Made by a program: the position numbers and the translations under genes. Shown here piece by piece: positions 7,873-16,386 of a stretch of DNA of 64,000 bases. The notes beneath the pieces were generated by a model. It did not search any database and was not told the origin of the DNA. It was given only the letters and a program-made list of their open reading frames with translations. Source of the stretch: Bizionia saleffrena (GTDB taxonomy: Bacteria > Bacteroidota > Bacteroidia > Flavobacteriales > Flavobacteriaceae); contig NZ_VSKM01000016.1 in NCBI RefSeq assembly GCF_008086175.1, positions 1-64,000 of the forward strand, written 5' to 3'. The stretch's first letter is position 1, and each line of letters starts with the position of its first letter.

Positions 7873-7920
7873 GTTTCTCGATACCATATAAACGTGCCCC
7901 ACAAACCACTCGAAATGACG
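7873..7920 (-). repeat. Fragment of a common Bacteroidota intergenic repeat
   Basis: Read on the minus strand this is CGTCATTTCGAGT...GTATCGAGAAA, a pattern I recall as a widespread short interspersed sequence in Flavobacteria. The surrounding 7743-8047 holds no supported gene. A short ATG frame near 7832 gives only 19 residues and was not called. Confidence 0.4.
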
Positions 7921-8047
7921 GATAGAAAAATTAACGTGATACTTATTTAGCTCAACTTTAATTTATATTGAACACACACGAAGGGTTTAAGCTATGGATA
8001 CTATTTAGATTTAGGTATTCAATACTTTTTATTTTCTTGAGGTAAAT

Positions 8048-8100
8048 CAATTTCCGCCCTTTAGGGTTGGGGTAAAGAAATTGAGATAAGCACTACTAGA
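8048..8100 (+). repeat. Short hairpin repeat C (stand-alone copy)
   Basis: CAATTTC...GAAATTG (8048-8083) around CCCTTTAGGG and GGGG, followed by GAGATAAGCACTA. Both arms carry the T/A variant, so the stem is perfect. Confidence 0.75.
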
Positions 8101-8127
8101 TCATAATTTATCTTTGAAACACAATCA

Positions 8128-8460
8128 AAAAACTACACACTCCTAGTTTATAACAACATTCCATTTCAAATAAACCTATTAGTCTTTCTAATATTCATTT
8201 TTTCCATTGATGAAAAAACGAACCAAAAAAATCTAGGCTGATTTTAGTACGCTTGAAAACTGCGTAAAACCCTTATCGTGCGGATGGCAACCGCAAGCTA
8301 GGCCATCCTCCGCTGCCAGCCGCTGCAGCTTTTACTTGTTTTACTACGCCTACGAAAAGTAGGCCATTTAAGATTTAGGTACGAATTAGATTGTAAAACG
8401 TTCTAATTATGTTCAATTTCCGCCCTTTAGGGTCGGGGTAAAGAAATTGAGATAGGCTCT
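8128..8460 (+). repeat. Repeat A, copy 3 (with its left flank)
   Basis: Full-length match to copy 2 (4258-4592), with the same chain of five hairpins. The last one is CAATTTC...GAAATTG (8414-8449), both arms changed relative to copy 2. The loop in GGATGGC/GCCATCC is one base shorter than in the other copies. Confidence 0.85.
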
Positions 8461-8534
8461 ATTTGAACCACAATCAAAACCATTCACTGTTTACCACTCA
8501 CTATGCACTTTTTAATGAAAAATTCACTTAAAAA

Positions 8535-8749
8535 CTACCCCGGCCTATCGAGCATCTATCGTAAAATTTGAAATGAAGGCACCGTAAAATTTTAGGCTGT
8601 TTGAGCTATCAAAAATTAGGAATTAATAACAGATCTCTCCAGCGAGTTCCTAAAATTTAGGGGCAGAATGATAAATTTAGATAGAGGGTCGTAAGCCTAG
8701 ACTTTTTTGTTTCTTTTTTGGGCAATGCAAAAAAGAAAAAGAATAATAA
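8535..8749 (+). repeat. Repeat B, unit 4 (distant copy)
   Basis: Near-identical to unit 3 from ACCCCGGCCTATCG onward. It follows repeat A directly, as unit 1 does at 4651, so the A-then-B order is kept at both ends of the accessory stretch. The terminal hairpin with loop GGCAATG is intact. Confidence 0.85.
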
Positions 8750-8836
8750 ATAAAAACACTTTATCGAAACGGTATCAATCTAAAAGCACCCTAAACCGTC
8801 AATTCTAAAAAGTAAAGAAAATTATCTAATTATATT

Positions 8837-8890
8837 CAATTTCCGCCCTTTAGGGTTGGGGTAAAGACATTGAGATAGGCACTACTAAAT
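8837..8890 (+). repeat. Short hairpin repeat C (stand-alone copy)
   Basis: CAATTTC...GACATTG (8837-8872), with the same mixed arms as the copy at 5598. It is followed by GAGATAGGCACTA and by a connector containing CACGAAGTGAACCACAATCA, which also follows the 5598 copy. Confidence 0.75.
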
Positions 8891-8943
8891 AACAATCACG
8901 AAGTGAACCACAATCAAAAACCAGTCTCTTTCCCATTACAGTT

Positions 8944-9276
8944 TTAACTCTCTGGAGCAAGCGCAACCTTTAAACCTTCCATTGCTGGTGTCATTTGAAT
9001 CTGACAGCCTAGACGACTATTCTCTTTAACGTAAAAAGCTTCCGCTAACATAGCATCTTCATCGGCTTGCATTTCTGGAAGCTCCGTATCACTTAGTACA
9101 TAACATTGGCACGAGGCACACATTGCCATACCGCCGCAAATACCAATCGTACCTTCTGGAGCGAGTTCGTAAGAACGAACCACTTCCATTAAATTCATCG
9201 CCATATCTGTAGGCGCTTCAATAGTATGCGAAACCCCTTCTCTATCTATAATTGTAATATTTATGTCTTGTTCCAT
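8944..9276 (-). CDS. 2Fe-2S ferredoxin, adrenodoxin type
   Basis: 110-aa electron carrier. Cluster ligands are Cys47, Cys53, Cys56 and Cys91, in GICGGMAMCASCQCYV and LGCQIQM; an extra Cys58 follows the third ligand. The C(x5)C(x2)C spacing and acidic surface residues match adrenodoxin/ISC-type ferredoxins, which feed electrons to iron-sulfur assembly and P450-type enzymes. The next minus-strand gene upstream is a thioredoxin-reductase-like ferredoxin-NADP reductase, its probable electron donor, 150 nt away. It is cytoplasmic. The 3' side meets the accessory repeats. Confidence 0.93.
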   Translation of the reverse strand: MEQDINITIIDREGVSHTIEAPTDMAMNLMEVVRSYELAPEGTIGICGGMAMCASCQCYVLSDTELPEMQADEDAMLAEAFYVKENSRLGCQIQMTPAMEGLKVALAPES

Positions 9277-9425
9277 CTTTAGTGTCTACGACAGTGCAAA
9301 TCTTATTAAATTTAATAAATAATACCTTCAAATTTTAAGGCTTAAAAGTAGTTGTGTTTTAAGGCCCTCTATGGTTACGCCAGTGTTTGCCCTTAATAGC
9401 AGACAACAACGGACGATTACACACT

Positions 9426-10487
9426 TTACTCTATTTTTTTAATAACGGCTTTCGGCGCTTCTTTACGCGTACCATCAAAACCATCGACACCACTCACCGT
9501 GGTGTATTTTAACACATACCGTTTCCCTGGATTGATAATTTGGTAAGCGGCTTGGCACATTAACGTCGCTTCGTGGAAACCACACAAAATTAATTTCAAT
9601 TTTCCAGGATAGGTGTTTACGTCTCCTATGGCAAAGACTCCCGGAATATTAGTTTGGTAGTCTAACGCGTTATTTACTTTAATAGCATTTTTCTCGATCT
9701 CTAATCCCCAGTTTCCTAGTGGTCCTAATTTAGGAGACAGACCAAACAAAGGAATAAAGTGATCGCATTCTACTTCGTATTCTTTATCGATATGTTCTGC
9801 TTGCGAGACTACTACTGCTTTTAATTCGTGATGACCGACAAGCCCAACGACTTCGGCAGGTGTTATTAAGTTGATTTTACCGGTATCTTTTAATTCTTGT
9901 ACTTTATCTACAGAATCTAAAGCACCACGAAATTCATTTCTTCGGTGAATTAAAGTCACTTCTGAAGCGATATCACTTAAATAGATACTCCAATCTAAAG
10001 CAGAATCTCCACCTCCAGCAATCACCACTTTTTTACCGCGGTAGAATTCTGGCTCTTTAATGATATACTCCACACCATTATCTTCGAAGCTTTCGAGGTT
10101 ATGGATAAGGGGCTTTCTAGGCTCGAAACTCCCCAGCCCTCCAGCAATAGCTACAATTGGGGCGTGGTGTTTTGTACCTTTATTTGTAGTAACAATAAAA
10201 GTGCCGTCCTCTTGTTTTTCGAGCGTGTCGGCGCGTTCTCCTAAAGTAAAACCAGGTTCGAACTGCTTGCACTGCTCCATAAGATTTTTAGTCAGATCAT
10301 CGGCTAAAATCTCTGGGAAGCCCGGAATATCGTAAATGGGTTTTTTAGGATATATCTCAGAGCATTGTCCGCCAGGTTGTGGCAAGGCATCTATTAAATG
10401 GCACTTTAACTTTAATAATCCCGCTTCGAAAACGGCAAACAATCCTGTTGGTCCTGCACCAATTATTAGTATGTCTGTTTTTATCAT
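9426..10487 (-). CDS. Ferredoxin--NADP reductase, thioredoxin-reductase-like type
   Basis: 353-aa FAD- and NAD(P)-binding flavoprotein. The N-terminal FAD motif is ILIIGAGPTGLFA (residues 5-17). The NADPH-binding motif is VVIAGGGDSALDW near 150, and the second FAD motif is PGVFAIGDVNTYPGKLKLI near 285. The CxxC redox pair of true thioredoxin reductases is absent, which points to the YumC-type ferredoxin-NADP reductase. The neighbouring ferredoxin (8944-9276) is the likely partner. Start and length are as expected for the family. Confidence 0.9.
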   Translation of the reverse strand: MIKTDILIIGAGPTGLFAVFEAGLLKLKCHLIDALPQPGGQCSEIYPKKPIYDIPGFPEILADDLTKNLMEQCKQFEPGFTLGERADTLEKQEDGTFIVTTNKGTKHHAPIVAIAGGLGSFEPRKPLIHNLESFEDNGVEYIIKEPEFYRGKKVVIAGGGDSALDWSIYLSDIASEVTLIHRRNEFRGALDSVDKVQELKDTGKINLITPAEVVGLVGHHELKAVVVSQAEHIDKEYEVECDHFIPLFGLSPKLGPLGNWGLEIEKNAIKVNNALDYQTNIPGVFAIGDVNTYPGKLKLILCGFHEATLMCQAAYQIINPGKRYVLKYTTVSGVDGFDGTRKEAPKAVIKKIE

Positions 10488-10667
10488 ATGTGGTATCTAT
10501 AAATAGAGACTGTCTATTTTTAATCTCTGCTTTGTAAGCGCAAAGTTCTTAATTTATCTTGTGCTATTTGATGACATTTGTCAGTTGCGTGAAGGATTGA
10601 AACGGCATCCTTTTTTACGGTTTTGTAAAAAAGATATAGTGTAAAGCCTGACCCTTGCGGTCACGCC

Positions 10668-10910
10668 CTACTTATCTATATTTATTACCTGCTCGATTTG
10701 TGGCACGTATTTTTTAATCGTTATTTCTACACCAGATTTTAAAGTCATTTGGTTCACAGTGCACCCTACGCAAGCGCCTTGTAGCTGCACTTTTACGATC
10801 TTGTCATCCTCGATAGAGAGTAACGAAATATCGCCACCATCGCTTTGTAAGAACGGACGGATTTCTTCGAGTGCTTTTTCTACATTAAGTCGGATTTCTT
10901 CTGTGGTCAT
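10668..10910 (-). CDS. NifU-like iron-sulfur scaffold domain protein
   Basis: 80-aa single-domain protein equal to the C-terminal Nfu domain. The Cys pair CVGC is at residues 47-50, in QGACVGCTVNQMTLKSGVE; it can carry a 4Fe-4S cluster between two subunits and pass it to targets. LQSDGGDISLLSIEDDKIV is the usual start of the fold. It sits 3 nt behind the Mrp/ApbC ATPase, so the two are surely co-transcribed and probably act in the same cluster-transfer step. Confidence 0.93.
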   Translation of the reverse strand: MTTEEIRLNVEKALEEIRPFLQSDGGDISLLSIEDDKIVKVQLQGACVGCTVNQMTLKSGVEITIKKYVPQIEQVINIDK

Positions 10911-10913
10911 CGT

Positions 10914-12047
10914 TTATTTTTTAACTGCTGAACAACCAGCCATTGTTGTTATTTTAATTGCTTCGGTAGGTGGCAACTCTGTGTTTCGGTCTACAACTTC
11001 CTGCACCACATTCTTGGTAATGCTTTGGAAAGCGGCTTCTAGCGGTGTCCCCGTTTGCATTGCTGCTGGTCTACCCACGTCTCCTGCTTCGCGAATGCTT
11101 TGTACTAAAGGCAACTCGCCTAAAAGCGGAACGTCTAGATCTTCGGCGAGGTGCTTGGCACCTTCTTTACCAAAAATATAGTATTTATTGTCTGGTAACT
11201 CTGCAGGGGTAAAGTAAGCCATATTTTCTATAATCCCTAAAACAGGTACGTTAATACTCTCTTGTTGGAACATAGCCACTCCTTTTTTAGCATCGGCTAA
11301 AGCTACATTTTGAGGGGTACTTACGATAACGGCTCCTGTTATTGGCAACGATTGCATTATACTTAAGTGAATGTCTCCTGTACCTGGTGGTAAATCGATT
11401 AATAAAAAATCGAGTTCTCCCCAAGCGGCATCAAAAATCATTTGGTTTATTGCTTTTGAAGCCATTGGCCCACGCCAAACCACTGCTTGATCTGGTTTTG
11501 TAAAAAAGCCAATAGAGAGTATTTTTACACCGTGATTTTCTACGGGTTGCATTTTAGATTTCCCATCTACGGTTACCGATAGCGGTCGCTTAGTTTCTAC
11601 ATCGAACATTATTGGCATTGAAGGCCCATAAATATCGGCGTCTAAAATACCGACATTAAAGCCCATTTTAGATAAGGTTACTGCTATATTTGCCGTTACG
11701 GTAGATTTCCCTACGCCTCCTTTTCCTGAGGCGATGGCTACAATATTTTTGATGCCAGGAATCGATTTTCCTTTTATTTCGTTGGTTGCTTTTGCAGGAG
11801 CATTGACAGTGATATTCACTTTAATTTTCGCTTTGGCGTAAACTAAGTCGTGAATGGTTTTAAGAATTTCTACTTCTGTCTTTTTACGTGCTTGTAATGC
11901 AGGGTTAGTGATTGTAATATCTACCACAACCTCATCGGCAAAAGTAACCACGTTTGTTATTGCACCGCTCTCCACCATATTTTGGCCTTCGCCAGGTACA
12001 GTTATGGTTTCTAGTGCTTTTAGTATGTCTTGTTTCTTTAGATTCAT
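10914..12047 (-). CDS. Mrp/ApbC family iron-sulfur carrier ATPase
   Basis: 377 aa from the chosen start MNLKKQDILKALETITVPGE; an upstream ATG at 12077 would add ten residues unlike the family. The N-terminal MIP18/DUF59 domain spans about 1-85. It is followed by the P-loop GKGGVGKST (108-116), a deviant Walker A motif, and LLIDLPPGTGD. The protein binds and transfers Fe-S clusters in an ATP-dependent way. The NifU-like gene follows directly. A CxxC is not evident in the C-terminal part; a single Cys is near the end (MAGCSAVKK). Confidence 0.92.
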   Translation of the reverse strand: MNLKKQDILKALETITVPGEGQNMVESGAITNVVTFADEVVVDITITNPALQARKKTEVEILKTIHDLVYAKAKIKVNITVNAPAKATNEIKGKSIPGIKNIVAIASGKGGVGKSTVTANIAVTLSKMGFNVGILDADIYGPSMPIMFDVETKRPLSVTVDGKSKMQPVENHGVKILSIGFFTKPDQAVVWRGPMASKAINQMIFDAAWGELDFLLIDLPPGTGDIHLSIMQSLPITGAVIVSTPQNVALADAKKGVAMFQQESINVPVLGIIENMAYFTPAELPDNKYYIFGKEGAKHLAEDLDVPLLGELPLVQSIREAGDVGRPAAMQTGTPLEAAFQSITKNVVQEVVDRNTELPPTEAIKITTMAGCSAVKK

Positions 12048-12456
12048 AGTGCAATTTAGATTTGTTCTAAAGTGCAAATATAATTAATAAAGACCGAAGT
12101 AGGAAGCCCTAAGCGCCACAATTTTTTATGGCCTTATAAGCAGAAACTATTACTGAAATAAACGCAGTAATAGCCTATATATAACAGATGAACACGCGAC
12201 TTACTCTGTGGCTTGTTTTTTGGTGACTAGCAAATGGTTTTTTAGTAGTGAATGGTAAATAGGGAATGGGTGTAATTATGGCAAACGAGAGGTATTGTTG
12301 TGTTTTATAACCACTATACTTGACTCAATTTAAATGAAAATGTTGAGCGCATAAACAACAACGCATTGAATACTAAAAATAAATTTAAGAATTAAAACGG
12401 TGCCACCCCGCGAACGAAGAACCATTTATTTAAGACCTCATCCCAATAGTTACTGC
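12048..12456. other. Intergenic stretch with a hairpin
   Basis: No supported gene. A perfect 9-bp inverted repeat CTATTACTG (12147-12155)/CAGTAATAG (12165-12173) has no T-run on either side. The rest has no pattern I can name. Confidence 0.5.
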
Positions 12457-12798
12457 CTAATCCCTAACTCCCAAGGCTTCTGAAGGATCCCAAAACACCG
12501 TACCAAAATCCTGAATTTGATTAGCAATAACCGTAATACCTTCATTTTCTAACAACTGCTGCATTAGGTTTGTGCCTTCAAAATGATGCTTGCCCGTAAG
12601 CAACCCCTTTCTATTCACCACGCGATGCGCTGGAACCTCTTTACTATGGGAATTTGTCATAGCATAACCAACCATTCGCGCGCTTCTAGCGAGCCCCAAA
12701 TATCTGGCAATAGCACCATAACTAGTAACTCTACCATAGGGTATTTGCTGGGCAACAGCGTACACATCGTCGTAAAAATGTTGCGTTCTTTTTGCCAT
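12457..12798 (-). CDS. Alkyltransferase-like protein (MGMT family without active Cys)
   Basis: 113 aa, covering only the DNA-binding domain of O6-alkylguanine-DNA alkyltransferases. The active-site PCHR motif reads PAHR at residues 56-59, so Ala57 replaces the acceptor Cys and self-alkylation is not possible. Such alkyltransferase-like proteins bind O6-alkylguanine and hand the lesion to nucleotide excision repair. The helix-turn-helix region IPYGRVTSYGAIARYLG and the arginine-finger-like RSARMVGYAM are present. Its ATG overlaps the stop of the LysE-family gene by one base (TAATG), so the two are probably translated together. Confidence 0.9.
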   Translation of the reverse strand: MAKRTQHFYDDVYAVAQQIPYGRVTSYGAIARYLGLARSARMVGYAMTNSHSKEVPAHRVVNRKGLLTGKHHFEGTNLMQQLLENEGITVIANQIQDFGTVFWDPSEALGVRD

Positions 12799-13427
12799 TA
12801 AAAATCTTTTATAATATTGATTAGCGTTACGATAGAAATAATACCCGTAATCGCACCGATAATGAGATTAATATTTTTTTGAGATTTAATTTTATGGCTA
12901 TTAATTTTTGTGAAGAAAAAGACGTAAACGTATAACATAATAAAGGTTCCCATTGTAGCTCCTGCAACATACGACCAGATATTAATGGTATCTAGCTGTA
13001 TTAAAGCTGCTGCTGCTAAGGTGGTCCCCATATACGCTTGATAAGGAATTGGAAATAAATTTAAACCTGATAATAGTATGCCTTGAAAAAAGCGACTCTT
13101 TTTACTTTTTACAACGCGTTCTTTATGGGGTTTCGCTTCCTTTTTTGCTAACAACAGAAAGTAAATTGTAATGAGTACAAATATAACAAAGGCCACACGC
13201 TGAAGAATATTAACGACATCGGGGTGCTTACTTAAATACTTGGCAAAGGTTAAGGCTACAAAGGTTTGGAAAACAACGACCACACAAACACCACTAGAAA
13301 AAACAAGTCCTCGGGTATGCCCCTCTTTTATGCTGATTTTTGCTGCCGTCATATTTAGCAATCCGGGCGGAATAACGCCAATTAAAGCAAATATTAAACC
13401 TAAGCAAAACGTAATTGTAATCTCCAA
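12798..13427 (-). CDS. LysE/RhtB family exporter
   Basis: 209-aa inner-membrane protein with about six hydrophobic segments. The first carries the family pattern IGVIPPGLLNMTAAKISIKE. It probably exports amino acids or related small molecules; the substrate is not known. It is 2 nt downstream of trmB and overlaps the alkyltransferase-like gene, forming a three-gene minus-strand run. Confidence 0.8.
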   Translation of the reverse strand: MEITITFCLGLIFALIGVIPPGLLNMTAAKISIKEGHTRGLVFSSGVCVVVVFQTFVALTFAKYLSKHPDVVNILQRVAFVIFVLITIYFLLLAKKEAKPHKERVVKSKKSRFFQGILLSGLNLFPIPYQAYMGTTLAAAALIQLDTINIWSYVAGATMGTFIMLYVYVFFFTKINSHKIKSQKNINLIIGAITGIISIVTLINIIKDF

Positions 13428-13429
13428 AA

Positions 13430-14104
13430 TTACTTGATTTTAAATCTAATATACGTAATTGGTTTGTTTTGGGCTAAATACTGACCCTCGTAATAGGTTT
13501 GAATACTGGTTACTTCCTCCGGGCTTCCTTCTTGCTTGTACACGTCATGATTGGCATACAACACCTCGTGACCTGCACCGTGTAACAACCCTAACGTATA
13601 GCCGTGCATAAATTCGCTATCGGTTTTTAGGTTTACCAAACCTTCTGGTTTTAATATTTTTTTGTAACGCTCTAAGAATTCGGCGTTAGTCATTCTGTGT
13701 TTGGTACGCTTGTATTTTATTTGAGGATCGGGAAAAGTAATCCAAATTTCGTCGACTTCGTTCTCTGCAAACGCATGATCGATTAATTCAATTTGAGTCC
13801 GTAAAAAAGCGACATTAGGAATATTTTCTTCAATACCTGTTTTTGCGCCCCTCCAAAAGCGCGCCCCTTTAATATCGACCCCAACAAAGTTTTTATTTGG
13901 ATATTGTTTGGCCAATGCTACTGAGTACTCTCCTTTACCGCAGCCCAATTCTAAAACTAATGGATTTTCGTTTTTAAAGAAAGTATCACGCCATTTCCCC
14001 TTTAAAGTAAACTCCGCGGTAACTAACTCTTCACGCGAGGGCTGAAAAACATTATTAAAAGTTTCATTTTCATTAAAGCGCTTTAGTTTATTTTTACTTC
14101 CCAC
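13430..14104 (-). CDS. trmB: tRNA (guanine-N7)-methyltransferase
   Basis: 224 aa. It methylates G46 of tRNA with S-adenosylmethionine. The SAM motif LELGCGKGEYSVALAKQYP is near residues 50-68. The family signature DEIWITFPDPQIKYKRTKHR follows near 117-136, with the later FLERYKKILKPEG. The length is normal. It heads the trmB-lysE-alkyltransferase-like run. Confidence 0.95.
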   Translation of the reverse strand: MGSKNKLKRFNENETFNNVFQPSREELVTAEFTLKGKWRDTFFKNENPLVLELGCGKGEYSVALAKQYPNKNFVGVDIKGARFWRGAKTGIEENIPNVAFLRTQIELIDHAFAENEVDEIWITFPDPQIKYKRTKHRMTNAEFLERYKKILKPEGLVNLKTDSEFMHGYTLGLLHGAGHEVLYANHDVYKQEGSPEEVTSIQTYYEGQYLAQNKPITYIRFKIK

Positions 14105-14308
14105 AATTGACGATTTCTAGTATTCTTAAAATTAATTTGGTAAAATTAAGGAAATATCTGCGACCTTTACTATGTTTAGTCTCGATATTAGCAAATTAGC
14201 ACAAAGCAGTGCCACGCTATCCTTTTTTAATGGTCTCAAAAAAGAATTTTAGTAACACCCCTTTTTAAGCGCAATACGTTGCAATTAAAGGTGATGCCCA
14301 AAAGAAAT

Positions 14309-15355
14309 ATGAAAAAAAGAATTCTTGTTGCGCCATTAAACTGGGGCTTAGGTCACGCCACACGATGCATACCTATAATTAACGCCTTACTGCACTTGGG
14401 CTTTGCACCTATAATTGCCAGCGATGGTAGCGCGTTAGCGTTACTGAAAAAAGAATTCCCAGAATTACCCTTTGAAACCTTACCAGAATACGCTATTACC
14501 TACCCCAAAAACAGTGCTTTTTTTAAATGGAAACTCCTTTGTGATGCGCCTTTTATTCTGAAATCTATTAAAAAGGAGCAACGCACGACTGACGCTTTAG
14601 TTTTAAAATACGGGCTTAGCGGTATTATTTCAGACAACCGATTGGGGGTCTATTCTTCTAGCGTACCCTCGGTATATATTACGCATCAATTGGAGGTTAT
14701 AAGCGGAAACACCACGTTTTTTAGTTCTAAAATTCATCAGCATTTTATAAACCGTTTTGCCGAATGTTGGATACCTGATTTTGAAACCGAACCCCATTTA
14801 AGTGGCGCTATGGGGCATCCTAGTGCTATAGACTTACCCTTAAAATACATTGGCCCCTTAAGTCGATTACAAAAACAAGCGCTCCCCAAACGCTATGCTG
14901 TTATGATAGTGTTATCGGGCCCAGAGCCCCAACGTCAGTATTTGGAGTCGGAGTTGGTTGCGGCATTTAAAACGTGTGAAAAACCCATTTTAATAGTAAA
15001 GGGTGTTATCGCACCACAACAAACCGTAACGCAAAAGGGTTTGTTTACGAGTTATAATTTTATGCAAACTGACGCGTTAGAAAACGCCATAAATAGTAGT
15101 GACATAATAGTCTCGCGCTCAGGATACACCACCATAATGGATCTCGCTAAACTAAATAAAAAGGCCTTTTTTATACCCACTCCCGGACAGTTCGAACAGG
15201 AATATCTTGCCGAGAGATTGGAGGCCTTAAAAATCGCGCCTTTTTGTAAACAAGGAGCGTTTAAAGCCGCATTATTAGACACCTTAAAGAACTACAGTGG
15301 CTTCCAAAATGAAATACCTCCTACCGATTTCGAGTCCCTATTTCGACTTTTCTAA
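14309..15355 (+). CDS. MurG-like glycosyltransferase family protein
   Basis: 348 aa from MKKRILVAPLNWGLGHATRC. Upstream in-frame starts (TTG 14279, ATG 14294) would add residues unlike the family. The N-terminal glycine-rich loop GLGHATR and the C-terminal SRSGYTTIMDLAKLNKKAFFIPTPGQFEQEYLA are typical of GT-B enzymes related to MurG and diacylglycerol glucosyltransferases. The acceptor is unknown; cell-envelope glycolipid synthesis is a fair guess. Its 3' end overlaps the 3' end of the convergent histidine kinase gene by 18 bp. Confidence 0.75.
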   Translation: MKKRILVAPLNWGLGHATRCIPIINALLHLGFAPIIASDGSALALLKKEFPELPFETLPEYAITYPKNSAFFKWKLLCDAPFILKSIKKEQRTTDALVLKYGLSGIISDNRLGVYSSSVPSVYITHQLEVISGNTTFFSSKIHQHFINRFAECWIPDFETEPHLSGAMGHPSAIDLPLKYIGPLSRLQKQALPKRYAVMIVLSGPEPQRQYLESELVAAFKTCEKPILIVKGVIAPQQTVTQKGLFTSYNFMQTDALENAINSSDIIVSRSGYTTIMDLAKLNKKAFFIPTPGQFEQEYLAERLEALKIAPFCKQGAFKAALLDTLKNYSGFQNEIPPTDFESLFRLF

Positions 15356-16381
15356 CGTAAAGGAGAACTCACTCCCGACACCAAACTCACTGTCGATAAA
15401 GATTTTCTCGTCGTGCGCTTCGATAATATGTTTTACTATAGCCAAACCTAAACCAGAACCGCCTTCTTTTCGTGAACCACTTTTATCGACACGATAAAAA
15501 CGCTCGAATAATCGTGGGATATTAGCTTTTATTATGCCTTCACCATTATCGGTTACGCGAATGATTACCTTGTTTTTAATCAGGTTTTCGATACTGACTT
15601 CGGTGGTTCCTTTTTCGCGTCCGTACTTAATAGAATTTACAATTAAATTGGAGACGACTTGTTGTACCCGCTCTTTATCGGCTATTACCAGAATGGGTTC
15701 TTTGTACTCTCGGTCGAAGGTTATTGTAATTTTCTTTTTAGCGCATTTCATTTCGAACATTTCAAAAACGTCTGCTAATAATGCGACAATATCAAACTCT
15801 TCAATATCTAAGCGTAAATCGCCAACTTCGAGCTTGGTAATCATATCTAAATCTTTAACGATGTAAATAAGACGCTCAACGCCTTTATTAGCACGATCTA
15901 AATATTTATCTCTTATTTTTTTGTCATTTACAGCGCCGTCTAGAAGTGTTAGAAGGTAGCTTTGCACCGTAAATAATGGTGTTTTTAATTCATGAGAGAC
16001 GTTGCCTAGAAACTCTTTTCGGTATTCTTCTCTTACTTTTAAAGTTTCAATTTCTATTTTTTTATCGCGCGCATACTTATCAATACCCTCCGTTAAGGTG
16101 GCCATATCTGTGGTGACCAGCTTTCGCCGAAATGTGGCAGATTCTAAAAGCGTTAAATCGTCATAGATTTTTTTTACCCGACGGTAAATAAACTTTTGCA
16201 CTCGGTATTGTATAATAGAGAAAGAGACGCTATACGTAAACACAGAAAACACCAATAATGGAAGAATTTTTAAGGTGTAAAAAATACCTAACAAAATCGC
16301 TAAAACACCCGTTAAAACGCCCGTAATAAATAGAGCTGTTTTAAAAGCGAACCTGTATGTTTTTTTAAGTTGTGCCGACAT
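15338..16381 (-). CDS. PhoR-like sensor histidine kinase
   Basis: 347 aa. Two N-terminal membrane segments (about 14-34 and 38-57) have almost no periplasmic loop between them, so sensing is likely within the membrane or via a partner. HisKA follows with FLGNVSHELKTPL, phospho-acceptor His130. The HATPase_c domain has NLIVNSIKYG, DNGEGI and GSGLGLAIVKHIIEAH. The response regulator lies immediately upstream on the same strand (5 nt). The pair resembles PhoR/PhoB; phosphate sensing is possible but not shown. Confidence 0.9.
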   Translation of the reverse strand: MSAQLKKTYRFAFKTALFITGVLTGVLAILLGIFYTLKILPLLVFSVFTYSVSFSIIQYRVQKFIYRRVKKIYDDLTLLESATFRRKLVTTDMATLTEGIDKYARDKKIEIETLKVREEYRKEFLGNVSHELKTPLFTVQSYLLTLLDGAVNDKKIRDKYLDRANKGVERLIYIVKDLDMITKLEVGDLRLDIEEFDIVALLADVFEMFEMKCAKKKITITFDREYKEPILVIADKERVQQVVSNLIVNSIKYGREKGTTEVSIENLIKNKVIIRVTDNGEGIIKANIPRLFERFYRVDKSGSRKEGGSGLGLAIVKHIIEAHDEKIFIDSEFGVGSEFSFTLEKSK

Positions 16382-16386
16382 ACTTT

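Noticed and set aside
7832-7891. Transposase remnant (MKKYDKHGIPQLDMF...)
   Set aside because: Only 19 residues, no match I can name, and it overlaps a known type of intergenic repeat.
10759-11181. Plus-strand open frame of 140 codons antisense to the NifU-like and Mrp genes
   Set aside because: It crosses two supported genes on the opposite strand.
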